A stretch of 19,032 bases of DNA from Alphaproteobacteria bacterium. GTDB taxonomy: Bacteria; Pseudomonadota; Alphaproteobacteria; Puniceispirillales; Puniceispirillaceae. Numbering within the stretch: the first letter of the stretch is position 1; every line of letters starts with the position of its first letter. Of this stretch, positions 6,712-14,439 are shown piece by piece. Below the pieces are notes generated by a model. It had not been told where the DNA came from. It made no database searches and was given only the letters and a program-made list of their open reading frames with translations. Where the stretch lies: assembly GCA_009936885.1 (NCBI GenBank), contig JAACDT010000131.1, positions 1 to 19,032 of the forward strand, written 5' to 3'. Position numbers and translations under genes: made by a program.

Positions 6712-7308
6712 TTATGGGTTTTTTTGGGTTTCAATCATCCTTGCAACATAGCGAGCTAACATATCAATTTCAAGGTTTACTGTATCACCAACCATACGAT
6801 TTCCAAGAGTTGTTTCCTGCCAGGTGTGAGCAATAATATTTACATCAAAGCTGTTCTTCGCTACGGAATTTACGGTTAATGATATTCCATCAATACTAAC
6901 AGAACCTTTACTTGCAATTAGACCATTTACAGTATCATCTATTTCAAAGCGAATTTGATGGGAATCTTTTTCAGGTTTGATATCTGTAATAGTTGCAATA
7001 CCATCCACATGCCCAGATACGATATGGCCACCAAGCTCATCCCCCATTCGAAGCGCTCTCTCCAGATTGATTTTTGTTCCAATTTGCCAACTTTGCAGCG
7101 TGGTAACGGATAATGTTTCCATTGAAGCGGCCACGTCAAAATAATTATCGTCTCGTTCAATAACGGTCAGGCAGATGCCTGAACAAGCGACAGACGCGCC
7201 AATGGTAATTTCGGTTTTTTCCCAATTGGTTTTGATTCTCAAGCGCCAATCCCCTTGCTTATCCAAGGATACTAACTCACCAATATCTGTAATGATGCCT
7301 GTAAACAT
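6712..7308 (-). CDS. ribE: Riboflavin synthase, alpha chain
   Basis: Final step of the pathway: dismutation of two molecules of 6,7-dimethyl-8-ribityllumazine to riboflavin. The 198 residues contain two lumazine-binding repeats. The first starts MFTGIITDIG and includes ACSGICLTV (41-49); the second starts at GGHIVSGHVDG (93-103) and includes SIDGISLTVNS (138-148). The duplicated CSGICLTV/SIDGISLTV motif is the hallmark of the family. The C-terminus (NLEIDMLARYVARMIE) is typical. The start is ATG at 7308, nine bases after the ribD stop, with only a poor Shine-Dalgarno sequence, so it probably depends on translation of ribD. The gene lies between ribD and ribBA. Confidence 0.96.
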   Translation of the reverse strand: MFTGIITDIGELVSLDKQGDWRLRIKTNWEKTEITIGASVACSGICLTVIERDDNYFDVAASMETLSVTTLQSWQIGTKINLERALRMGDELGGHIVSGHVDGIATITDIKPEKDSHQIRFEIDDTVNGLIASKGSVSIDGISLTVNSVAKNSFDVNIIAHTWQETTLGNRMVGDTVNLEIDMLARYVARMIETQKNP

Positions 7309-7317
7309 TCTGAATTT

Positions 7318-8454
7318 CTATTTTTTCCAAATTTTAACACTATCTTCAGCAAGATTAAATTGCTTAGATACTACATAAGGCGGTGGCGGCGAAAATACTA
7401 CCGATTGTTCTGTATTTACAATAGATAATCCAATTTCCATTTTCAGTGGGCTGATTATTTGTATAAATTCGTCAGCAAGCTTAGCCGACAAAACAGCTTC
7501 TAATAATCGCGGTCCAGCCTCGACTAATAGGTGACCCTGACCCTGTTGGAGTAAAGCTTTTAAAATAGACTCTAACCTGTAATTTTCATTCATAATTACC
7601 AGCTGAATATTATCTTTTTTTTGCCTTTGATACACCCAATGTGTGGGGTCTGGTTTGTTTTGACAAACGATGATTAATGGATGTATATCACTTGTTTGTA
7701 CAAGCAAACTTTTTTCTAAAAGCTCAAAATCTCTGTCTAGCACTATCCGTGTTGTTGGATGTTTAAACCCTTCAATTCTAGCTGTTAGGCGCGGGTTATC
7801 CACAAGCGCTGTTTTCTGGCTAATCAATACAGCATCTACTCTGCTTCTCAAATCATGTACATATGCAGACGAAACCTGATTTGATATTTGGCCTCCCTTT
7901 CCTCTTGCCTTACTCACAAAGCCATCAAGACTATGTGCTATTTTCACCGTAATATAAGGCATTGCGTTTAAGGCAGGCTCCAGACCATCTAGCGTTAATT
8001 TTTTTCTTGCCAAGAAAGAGGGTATAGTATCAGCAACTTCCCTACCCAACACATTAATTTCAACGCAAATGCCAGCTTGTCTTAGCTGCTCTATACCCTG
8101 ACCATTCACGCGGGTATCGGGGTCAATAATGCCTACAACCACTCTTTTAATGCCAGCTTCGATAATAGCGATTGAGCATGGCATTGTTTTTCCAAAATGA
8201 GAACAAGGCTCTAACGTAACATATAAGGTAGCTTGATTAGCGTTAGTTCCTGCTTTTTCTAATGCTACCTGTTCAGCATGCGGGCGCCCGCCTGCTTGTG
8301 TATTTCCAGAAGCACACAGATTACCATCCGCATCAATAATAACACAGCCAACATTTGGATTTTCTGAGGTAAGCCCCTGAGCTTTATTGCTTAATGCGAT
8401 AGCACATCTCATCCAGTGAGCATCGATCGCATCCAATGATGAAGCCTGTTTCAC
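7318..8454 (-). CDS. ribD: Bifunctional pyrimidine deaminase/reductase RibD
   Basis: Carries out the second and third steps after GTP ring opening: deamination of the pyrimidine, then NADPH-dependent reduction of the ribosyl side chain. The N-terminal deaminase domain (about 10-150) has the zinc ligands His59 with Glu61 (HAE) and Cys84/Cys93 ([11 protein letters not shown]). The C-terminal reductase domain (about 165-378) starts [12 protein letters not shown] and has DNPRLTAR and [14 protein letters not shown]. The segment that usually reads 'SkWITg..aR' is [13 protein letters not shown] here, so the reductase is somewhat divergent. The 378 residues are normal length. The start is GTG at 8454, overlapping the nrdR stop as GTGA, so the two are coupled. 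Confidence 0.95.
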   Translation of the reverse strand: MKQASSLDAIDAHWMRCAIALSNKAQGLTSENPNVGCVIIDADGNLCASGNTQAGGRPHAEQVALEKAGTNANQATLYVTLEPCSHFGKTMPCSIAIIEAGIKRVVVGIIDPDTRVNGQGIEQLRQAGICVEINVLGREVADTIPSFLARKKLTLDGLEPALNAMPYITVKIAHSLDGFVSKARGKGGQISNQVSSAYVHDLRSRVDAVLISQKTALVDNPRLTARIEGFKHPTTRIVLDRDFELLEKSLLVQTSDIHPLIIVCQNKPDPTHWVYQRQKKDNIQLVIMNENYRLESILKALLQQGQGHLLVEAGPRLLEAVLSAKLADEFIQIISPLKMEIGLSIVNTEQSVVFSPPPPYVVSKQFNLAEDSVKIWKK

Positions 8455-8900
8455 TTTTGAAGCTCATTCACAAATTCTTCAAAATCTTGAGGATCTGCAA
8501 AATTGCGATAAACAGATGCGTATCTAACATATCCTACCTTATCAAGTTTGGACAAGGCCTTCATAACAAGCGAGCCTATATACTCAGACGCAACATCAGG
8601 CTCACCCGTGGATTCAAGTTTTTTTACTATCTCATTGATTTCTTGATCTATTCTATCAGGTTCAATATCTCTTTTGCGTAACGCAATTTTGAATGATTTT
8701 GCCAATTTGTCTCTGTCAAATAATGCTTTGCTGCCATCTCTTTTAATGACAGAAACTTCACGCAATTGCACCCGCTCGAAGGTTGTAAAACGCGCATCGC
8801 AACTATTACATTGCCGGCGCCTTCTAATCGCGGTTCCATCCTCTGATGGGCGAGAATCCTTTACTTGCGTATCTTCTGATTTACAAAATGGACATAACAT
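8451..8900 (-). CDS. nrdR: Transcriptional repressor NrdR
   Basis: A zinc-ribbon and ATP-cone repressor of ribonucleotide reductase genes that senses ATP/dATP. The zinc ribbon has CPFC (about 3-6 from ATG 8900) and CNSCDARF (about 31-38). The basic stretch IRRRRQC between the cysteine pairs is typical of the family. The ATP-cone follows ([20 protein letters not shown] onward). I chose ATG 8900, giving 149 residues beginning MLCPFC, because AGGG lies nine bases upstream. The in-frame TTG at 8909 would have AGGG immediately next to it, and the family normally starts close to the CPFC. It sits between glyA and ribD, the usual alphaproteobacterial order, and overlaps ribD by four bases. No NrdR target operon is in this window. 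Confidence 0.94.
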   Translation of the reverse strand: MLCPFCKSEDTQVKDSRPSEDGTAIRRRRQCNSCDARFTTFERVQLREVSVIKRDGSKALFDRDKLAKSFKIALRKRDIEPDRIDQEINEIVKKLESTGEPDVASEYIGSLVMKALSKLDKVGYVRYASVYRNFADPQDFEEFVNELQK

Positions 8901-8957
8901 CTCAAACAACCCTGCATTAAATTTATTATCTAGGAGACTTTAGCGCTAACCATCCCC

Positions 8958-10232
8958 TCAATAAATTGGAAAGCGTTGACATAATTCCAAGATCTGTGCT
9001 CTTGCTTGCTTTTCAGCAACCGAATTATCAGATTTATTAGAAGCTAAGCCATCTAATACATCCCCGATAATATGCCCCACCTGTTCAAATTCAGATAGAC
9101 CAAACCCCCGCGTGGTACCAGCAGGTGTGCCAAGCCTAACACCAGACGTTACCATTGGTTTTTCAGGGTCAAATGGAACACCATTTTTATTACAAGTTAT
9201 TCCTGCAGCTTCTAAACTGACTTCGGTTATATTGCCCGTAAGGGCCTTCGGCCTTAGATCAACAAGCACGAGATGGGTATCTGTTCCATCAGAGACAAGG
9301 TCAAGGCCACGCTCCTTTAAAACCTCACCCAACCTGATAGCGTTATTTATAACAGATTGAATATACGTCTTAAATTCAGGCTCTAATGCTTCTTTGAAGC
9401 CAACTGCTTTGCCAGCAATAGCATGCATCAAAGGACCGCCTTGCAAGCCTGGAAATACAGCGGAATTAATTTTCTTACCAAGTTCCACATTATCAGTTAA
9501 AATAATGCCGCCTCGACCCGCTCTCAATGTTTTATGAGTTGTGGAGGTTACGATATCTGCATATGGAACCGGGCTTGGATGCAGACCAGTTGCTACTAAT
9601 CCAGATATATGAGCCATATCAACCATCAAAAGTGCGCTTACTTCGTCTGCAATTTCACGGAATTTAGAAAAATCAATTTGCCTTGGATAGGCTGATGCAC
9701 CTGCCAATATCATTTTTGGCTTATGTTCTTTTGCTAATTCTCGAACTTCGTCAAAATCAATTAAACCTGTTTGACGGCTTACCCCATATTGAACCGCGTT
9801 AAACCACTTGCCTGAAAGATTTGGAGCACTTCCATGTGTAAGATGCCCGCCAGAGGCAAGAGACATCCCCAACACGGTATCATTTGGGGATAATAATGCC
9901 AGAAAGACAGCCTGATTTGCTTGCGCGCCTGAATGTGGCTGCACGTTAACAAACTCACAATTAAATAATTTCTTGGCACGTTCAATGGCTAATGTCTCAA
10001 CAACATCTACATACTCACAGCCACCATAATAGCGTCTACCAGAATATCCTTCTGCATATTTATTTGTTAATACAGAACCTTGCGCTTGCAACACAGCTGA
10101 AGAAACAATATTTTCTGACGCTATCATTTCTATTTGGTCTTGCTGGCGCACCAACTCATATTCGATAGCTTCAGCAACTTCTGGATCGCCAATTGCCAGA
10201 GTATCAATAAACATTTTTTTATCCTGATGCAT
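8958..10232 (-). CDS. glyA: Serine hydroxymethyltransferase
   Basis: Interconverts serine and glycine using tetrahydrofolate, the main source of one-carbon units; a cytosolic PLP enzyme. The 424 residues match the family. [11 protein letters not shown] (34-44) is the conserved N-terminal motif, [18 protein letters not shown] (59-76) binds substrate and cofactor, and [12 protein letters not shown] (205-216) is in place. The PLP-binding lysine is Lys234 in [14 protein letters not shown]. The start is ATG at 10232 with AGGAG six bases upstream. rpiB ends 10 bases before it, so they are cotranscribed; nrdR follows after a 57-base gap. No glycine riboswitch was found in the leader upstream of rpiB. 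Confidence 0.97.
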   Translation of the reverse strand: MHQDKKMFIDTLAIGDPEVAEAIEYELVRQQDQIEMIASENIVSSAVLQAQGSVLTNKYAEGYSGRRYYGGCEYVDVVETLAIERAKKLFNCEFVNVQPHSGAQANQAVFLALLSPNDTVLGMSLASGGHLTHGSAPNLSGKWFNAVQYGVSRQTGLIDFDEVRELAKEHKPKMILAGASAYPRQIDFSKFREIADEVSALLMVDMAHISGLVATGLHPSPVPYADIVTSTTHKTLRAGRGGIILTDNVELGKKINSAVFPGLQGGPLMHAIAGKAVGFKEALEPEFKTYIQSVINNAIRLGEVLKERGLDLVSDGTDTHLVLVDLRPKALTGNITEVSLEAAGITCNKNGVPFDPEKPMVTSGVRLGTPAGTTRGFGLSEFEQVGHIIGDVLDGLASNKSDNSVAEKQARAQILELCQRFPIY

Positions 10233-10242
10233 ATTATTTCTC

Positions 10243-10698
10243 CTATGGTGTTAATAAGCCAGATGGATTGCTAAGTTTTTCCACACGCCTTTGGTGACGC
10301 CCTCCAGCAAAGACTGTGTCAAGAAATACATCAACACAAGATATTGCTGTCAATTCTCCGATTAAACGTTCACCGAGGACAATAACATTTGCATTATTAT
10401 GCTCGCGGCACAACCTTGCCGAAGTTTCATCATGCACTAATGCCGCTCTTACCCACTCATATCGATTAACAGCAATAGACATTCCAATACCAGATCCGCA
10501 AATCAAAATACCCATTACATCATTTGAGCGTATTAAACGCGCCAATTTAGCAGCATAATCAGGATAATCAACAGAAGTACTATCTGCTTTAGGACCCAGA
10601 TCTGTTGCTGTCATGCCATTAGCGGTAAGGTGTGATATCAAAGTCGATTTTAGCCTTATGCCGCCATGGTCACTTGCGATTAATATTTCGATAGCCAA
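10243..10698 (-). CDS. rpiB: Ribose-5-phosphate isomerase B
   Basis: Interconverts ribose 5-phosphate and ribulose 5-phosphate. Ribulose 5-phosphate is also the substrate of RibB encoded downstream in the same operon. The 151-residue protein has the RpiB/LacAB landmarks: ASDHGG at 8-13 (Asp10, His11), Cys67 in [16 protein letters not shown] (64-79), and [16 protein letters not shown] (98-113) with His100. The start is TTG at 10698-10696, with AAGG about seven bases upstream. There is no ATG near enough that would keep the first strand. It is the first gene of the operon that runs to nusB, behind a 276-base gene-free leader. Confidence 0.94.
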   Translation of the reverse strand: MAIEILIASDHGGIRLKSTLISHLTANGMTATDLGPKADSTSVDYPDYAAKLARLIRSNDVMGILICGSGIGMSIAVNRYEWVRAALVHDETSARLCREHNNANVIVLGERLIGELTAISCVDVFLDTVFAGGRHQRRVEKLSNPSGLLTP

Positions 10699-10765
10699 GT
10701 TATTACCTTATGTTCGAAGTTATTTTAAAAAATCAGAAAAATAACTATCTTTTTTTGATGCGGTT

Positions 10766-10791
10766 TAAGAGTATGTTTAGAAAACATCTTA
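10766..10791. repeat. Inverted repeat in the rpiB leader
   Basis: ATGTTT (10773-10778) and AAACAT (10782-10787) form a perfect 6-base inverted repeat around AGA. TAAG (10766-10769) and CTTA (10788-10791) extend it if three bases bulge. It overlaps the candidate -10 box of the rpiB operon, so it could be an operator, or an RNA hairpin if transcription starts further upstream. In AT-rich DNA a chance origin is also plausible. Confidence 0.35.
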
Positions 10792-10846
10792 TCAGATGTA
10801 AATTAATTTTTATTTCACCATACAATAATTAAACCTATTTTTTTCG

Positions 10847-10862
10847 TGACAGTTTCATGTCA
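10847..10862. repeat. Inverted repeat TGACA-N6-TGTCA, possible operator
   Basis: A perfect 5-base inverted repeat with a 6-base spacer (TGACA at 10847-10851, TGTCA at 10858-10862). Its centre is about 75 bases upstream of the transcription start implied by the candidate rpiB promoter, a position that would suit an activator site. I do not recognise the cognate regulator. Confidence 0.3.
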
Positions 10863-10944
10863 TTATTTTATTCTTTTATTATCGGTTTAATGTGAAAAGT
10901 GGGGCCGAGTTTAGGGAGAAAATAACGCCATATTTTGTGGCGCG

Positions 10945-10976
10945 AAAAAAACAAGGCACATTGCCTTGTTTTTTTT
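10945..10976. terminator. Strong bidirectional rho-independent terminator
   Basis: ACAAGGCA (10951-10958) and TGCCTTGT (10962-10969) form a perfect 8-base stem with a 3-base loop, flanked by an A run on one side and a T run on the other, so it can work on both strands. On the minus strand it begins at the stop codon of the DUF1467 gene and should end the nuo-birA-coaX-rnj transcript. A second, weaker hairpin, CGCCA-N7-TGGCG (10926-10942), lies just beyond it on the minus strand and is followed by a T-rich stretch, so it may be a backup. Confidence 0.9.
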
Positions 10977-11205
10977 ATCTAAACGCAAAGATCTCCGATT
11001 CGATTACCAACTTAACAACTATAAACAAAATGGCGGATATAATCGTGGTGGCTATTATTTTTTTAAGCATTTCAGGGTTTGCGGGCGCAGATGTTGCGTG
11101 ACCTTTTTCAGGAATTTCTGGCGGAGCACTGCCAAAAGGAAGCACCATCAGAAAAACCCACCACCACAGTAATATATAAACAACAATTGATGAAACGATA
11201 TCCAA
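10975..11205 (-). CDS. DUF1467 family small membrane protein
   Basis: A 76-residue protein with two predicted membrane helices (about residues 5-24 and 50-70) joined by a polar loop. The pattern SSIVVYILLWWWVFLMVLPFG, with the WWW and LPFG motif, then SAPANPEMLKKIIATTIISA, matches the alphaproteobacterial DUF1467 family, whose function is unknown. The start is TTG at 11205-11203 with AAGGA nine bases upstream; no ATG is available before the first helix. It follows rnj by 20 bases and its stop runs into the terminator. In many alphaproteobacteria a methylmalonyl-CoA epimerase gene lies between rnj and this gene; here it is absent. Confidence 0.82.
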   Translation of the reverse strand: MDIVSSIVVYILLWWWVFLMVLPFGSAPPEIPEKGHATSAPANPEMLKKIIATTIISAILFIVVKLVIESEIFAFR

Positions 11206-11225
11206 TAAAAATAATCCTTTTGTAG

Positions 11226-12887
11226 CTATCCGGCGATACGAATTACGTGCATATGCACTTTTGGTCTAATACGAAATCTAGATTTAGTAGCACTTTTCAC
11301 TTTACCAATTAACATCGTTTCAATCGCGCTATCATCTATCAATATTTTTGTGTTTGCCTTTTCCATTTGCGTATCAACCAACATACTAATGTCAGCTAAA
11401 TAGTCGCTCTCTTCTTCTATAATGCAAACGCCATCCTGACTTACTGCTGGTGCCTGCATGAGCCCGCCCATTTGATCCAACAAAATGGATACACTAACAG
11501 AGCCATTCCATAGCATCTGCCTTCTTGATCTCAACATATCTGATTGTAAATCAACCACATTACCTGATTCATGGGTAAATTGAGATACTTGTATGCTATC
11601 AACTTTATTCGCGTTACTGCTAGAAAATTTAATTACGTCTCCATTTTCCGGAATAAGTGTTTGGGAGACTTGGCACGATACAGCTAACTTTGCATGAGCT
11701 TCTAAGTGCCTTGCTGTTCCATGCACTGGAATGGCAATTTTTGGGCGAACCAAATTATATAAATCGATTAATTCATCTCTTGCAGGATGTCCAGAGACAT
11801 GAACAGGAGCGTCCTCATCAGTAACAATTTTTATTTTTTGCCGCAGAAGTTGATTTTGAACTTTGGCAATGGCGTTTTCATTCCCAGGAATCTGACGAGA
11901 TGAATAAATAACCGTATCACCGCTATTCAGTTTAATATTTTCATGCATACCATTGGCAATTTTCGCCAGGGCGGCTCTTGCCTCACCTTGTGAGCCTGTA
12001 CAAATAATAACAAGATTCTCCCTTGGCATTAACCCCGCATCTGCCTCTGATACAAAATCTGGCAAATCTTTAAGATATCCTGTATCCCTTGCAGCTGAAA
12101 TAGCACGGTGAAGTGCGCGTCCAACCACGCACACATGGCGGTTATTTGCTTTTGCAGCTGCAACGATGGAGTCTATGCGAGCCACATTACTTGCAAAACA
12201 AGTAATAGCTACAGTCTGTTGTGCATTTGCGATTACATCTGTTAATCCTTTCCGCGCAACGGCCTCTGATGGGGTTCTGCCAGCCACCATTGCATTGGTT
12301 GAATCACCGATAAGCGCAATAACACCCTCATCCCCAATTTGCTTTAATCTAGCAACATCTGTCTTGCCCCCTAGCATTGGGGTTTCATCAAGCTTCCAGT
12401 CTCCTGTATGGAGTATCTGGCCTTTGTCTGTCTTGATTATCAGTGCAGCCGGGTCAGGTATCGAATGCGATAATGCAACAAATTCAACTGTTAAAGCGCC
12501 AAAGTTATAATCGACATTATACTTTATTTCATGCAAAGGAATTTTTTCAGGTAATTTTGCTTCTGCTAATTTGCGGCGTAACAAAGCAAGCGTAAAGGCA
12601 GTTCCATAGATTGGTACCTGTAATTTATCCCACAAATAAGGGATAGCGCCAAAATGATCTTCGTGCGCGTGGGATAGAATGATACCCCGCAGATTTACTT
12701 TCTGCTCTTCAGCAAACCGAATATCAGGCAATATAATATCTACCCCAGGGGTAGTCTCATCACTAAAACTAATTCCAAGATCAATCATCAACCAATCAGA
12801 TTTATAATGATACAAATTTACATTCATTCCAATTTCGCCAGCCCCCCCTAGCGGAACAAAAATAAGCTCGTCTTTTAAAAAATTCAT
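11226..12887 (-). CDS. rnj: Ribonuclease J
   Basis: An endo- and 5'-3' exoribonuclease of the metallo-beta-lactamase/beta-CASP superfamily, involved in RNA decay and processing. The 553 residues are typical. LGGAGEIGMNVNLY (13-26) opens the beta-lactamase fold. The metal-binding HAHEDH motif is at 73-78, VALSHSIPDP supplies a further histidine, and LHTGDWKLD gives the bridging aspartate. GDSTNA follows. The beta-CASP part includes TGSQGEARAAL, then VHVSGHPARDEL and PVHGTARHLEAHAKLA, which carry conserved metal-site histidines. It abuts coaX exactly: the coaX stop at 12890-12888 is followed at once by ATG 12887, so translational coupling is likely. Confidence 0.96.
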   Translation of the reverse strand: MNFLKDELIFVPLGGAGEIGMNVNLYHYKSDWLMIDLGISFSDETTPGVDIILPDIRFAEEQKVNLRGIILSHAHEDHFGAIPYLWDKLQVPIYGTAFTLALLRRKLAEAKLPEKIPLHEIKYNVDYNFGALTVEFVALSHSIPDPAALIIKTDKGQILHTGDWKLDETPMLGGKTDVARLKQIGDEGVIALIGDSTNAMVAGRTPSEAVARKGLTDVIANAQQTVAITCFASNVARIDSIVAAAKANNRHVCVVGRALHRAISAARDTGYLKDLPDFVSEADAGLMPRENLVIICTGSQGEARAALAKIANGMHENIKLNSGDTVIYSSRQIPGNENAIAKVQNQLLRQKIKIVTDEDAPVHVSGHPARDELIDLYNLVRPKIAIPVHGTARHLEAHAKLAVSCQVSQTLIPENGDVIKFSSSNANKVDSIQVSQFTHESGNVVDLQSDMLRSRRQMLWNGSVSVSILLDQMGGLMQAPAVSQDGVCIIEEESDYLADISMLVDTQMEKANTKILIDDSAIETMLIGKVKSATKSRFRIRPKVHMHVIRIAG

Positions 12888-13676
12888 CTATTTATATCCA
12901 TTAATTTTGGCGATTTGATACAACCCTAATAAGGTCAAATTTGGTTCCTGTTGTTTAATTAGATCACAGTATGGCAAATACAATGATGCCAGCCCGCCAG
13001 TTGTTATGATTTCAAAATCACTTTCTGATTCGCCTCTTATTTTATGAATAATACCTTCAATTAGTCCAACATATCCCCATATTATCCCTGACCACATTGC
13101 ATCTTGTGTGTTTGTGCCTATCACTTTGAGATGCATTGGTCGAACATTCAGATTTATATCAGGGAGTTTTGATGCCGCATTGCTGAGCGCTTTCACAGAT
13201 AAATTAACGCCAGGCGCAATAATCCCCCCTTTATAAACAGCCCTGCCAGCACTCATCTTAACAACATCAAACGTAGTAGCAGTCCCAAAATCTACAATAA
13301 TAACATCTGACTTGGTTAAGGATGAGCCTGCAACTGCATTTACAATTCTATCTGCACCAACCTGAGATGGATCTGGTACATCAATATCAATTGGCAAAAT
13401 TATTGATGGGTTTGCAATAGAGCGAAATGAAATTGCAATGGAATGTTCTAAATAATCAAAACAATGCGTTGCCTCTATCACAACCGAAGCAATAATAACG
13501 TCTGTTATGTCAGGTAGCCTTAAGCCAAAATGTGCCAATTGTTCCAAGAACGAGGATAAAAAACGCTCCTTATTAATCGTATCAGAGGTTTGAGCCCGCC
13601 AGCTATAACGTAAATCAGAATGATTAAATATGCCAAAAACAACATGTGTGTTTCCGCAATCAATTGCGAGAAGCAT
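12888..13676 (-). CDS. coaX: Type III pantothenate kinase
   Basis: First step of CoA synthesis: ATP-dependent phosphorylation of pantothenate by an ASKHA-fold enzyme. The 262 residues carry the phosphate-binding DCGNT (6-10), GADRIVNAVAG (107-117, with Asp109 as the likely catalytic base), the second phosphate motif DFGTATTFDVV (129-139) and YKGGIIAPGVNLSVKAL (about 149-165). These define CoaX, as opposed to CoaA or the type II kinases. The start is ATG at 13676, 17 bases inside the end of birA. The birA-coaX-rnj order downstream of nuoN is conserved in alphaproteobacteria. Confidence 0.95.
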   Translation of the reverse strand: MLLAIDCGNTHVVFGIFNHSDLRYSWRAQTSDTINKERFLSSFLEQLAHFGLRLPDITDVIIASVVIEATHCFDYLEHSIAISFRSIANPSIILPIDIDVPDPSQVGADRIVNAVAGSSLTKSDVIIVDFGTATTFDVVKMSAGRAVYKGGIIAPGVNLSVKALSNAASKLPDINLNVRPMHLKVIGTNTQDAMWSGIIWGYVGLIEGIIHKIRGESESDFEIITTGGLASLYLPYCDLIKQQEPNLTLLGLYQIAKINGYK

Positions 13677-14439
13677 TAACCTCTCCCATCAACACCACGT
13701 CTCCTACCGTGATGAGATGAACGTTTCCATCCATGTCGACTAGATTTAAACGACCATCTGGCTCTAATGCATCACAGATGCCTGTCACAGACTTATCACC
13801 TAAGGTAACGGTTAACTGCCTTCCGATTATATTGGACTTGTCCTGCCATCTAGCCAAAAGAGGGGCTGGCCCACAATTTTGCCAAATTTGATACAAATTC
13901 TCCAAATTATTAATGTATAATTCTGCTAATTCTTGTGGCTCTGGTATTTTGGATTGGTATTTTGCGATGTCGGTTGATGGAAACAGGGAATCTGTTATCT
14001 CTGGCGCATTTTTAATATTAATACCGCACCCTACAATTGCGTGCGGTCCATCTGCTTCAAGCAAAATGCCGCCCAGCTTTCTATCTTCAGCCATTAAATC
14101 ATTTGGCCATTTTAGTAAAACCGGTACATCTGGACAAATAGAATTTAGCGTTTGTATAGCCGCAAGAGAGGCAACAAATGACAATGTTGGCCATTCAGCT
14201 TGAGCACGTTTAGGAGATAAAATAACAGAAAGATACATCCCATCATTTTTACGGGATATCCAACTACGTCCCATTCTTCCACGTCCTGCTGTCTGCTCCG
14301 CAACCGAAAATGAATTTCCTTGAGGCAGTAACTCTGAATTGTCAATGAAATCTTTTGCTAAGTCCAAAGCAGAAGTGGCAGTATCTTGACGATGAAGCTC
14401 CCACTTGGGTAAATATCTCTCGGCCATAAATGCTCCCAT
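13660..14439 (-). CDS. birA: Biotin--[acetyl-CoA-carboxylase] ligase (no DNA-binding domain)
   Basis: Attaches biotin to the biotin carboxyl carrier protein of acetyl-CoA carboxylase and similar enzymes via biotinyl-AMP. The 259-residue protein has only the catalytic and C-terminal SH3-like domains. GRGRMGR (52-58) is the adenylate loop, KWPNDLM (110-116) contains the key lysine, and KLGGILLE (121-128) and GCGINI (137-142) are in place. The N-terminal winged helix of the E. coli repressor is missing, so it is unlikely to regulate transcription. ATG 14439 shares its A with the nuoN TAA. An in-frame ATG at 14427 has GGGAG five bases upstream and may be the true start, which would remove four residues. 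Confidence 0.94.
   Translation of the reverse strand: MGAFMAERYLPKWELHRQDTATSALDLAKDFIDNSELLPQGNSFSVAEQTAGRGRMGRSWISRKNDGMYLSVILSPKRAQAEWPTLSFVASLAAIQTLNSICPDVPVLLKWPNDLMAEDRKLGGILLEADGPHAIVGCGINIKNAPEITDSLFPSTDIAKYQSKIPEPQELAELYINNLENLYQIWQNCGPAPLLARWQDKSNIIGRQLTVTLGDKSVTGICDALEPDGRLNLVDMDGNVHLITVGDVVLMGEVNASRN

Larger units (their letters stand above)
10699..10944 (-). promoter_or_regulatory. Gene-free leader upstream of the rpiB-glyA-rib operon
   Basis: This very AT-rich stretch separates the DUF1467 terminator from the TTG start of rpiB. The best promoter I can find on the minus strand is TTTACA (10802-10797) and TAAACA (10779-10774) with a 17-base spacer; the -10 box is weak (three of six). 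An inverted repeat, ATGTTT-AGA-AAACAT (10773-10787, extendable to 10766-10791 with a bulge), overlaps that -10 box. A second, TGACA-N6-TGTCA (10847-10862), lies further upstream. No riboswitch core, small ORF with an RBS, or tRNA is visible. Confidence 0.35.

Noticed and set aside
8901..8909. TTG at 8909 as the nrdR start
   Set aside because: The AGGG ribosome-binding site would touch the TTG, whereas it is well spaced for ATG 8900, which also gives the family-typical start one residue before CPFC.
10699..10944. Possible glycine riboswitch upstream of rpiB-glyA
   Set aside because: A GGGAGA-like string occurs at 10914-10919, but it is on the plus strand and lacks the paired helices and conserved core of a glycine aptamer.
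10892..11101. Plus-strand ORF of 69 codons
   Set aside because: It runs through the terminator hairpin and antisense to the DUF1467 gene, has no family resemblance, and its hydrophobic end mirrors the opposite-strand membrane helix.
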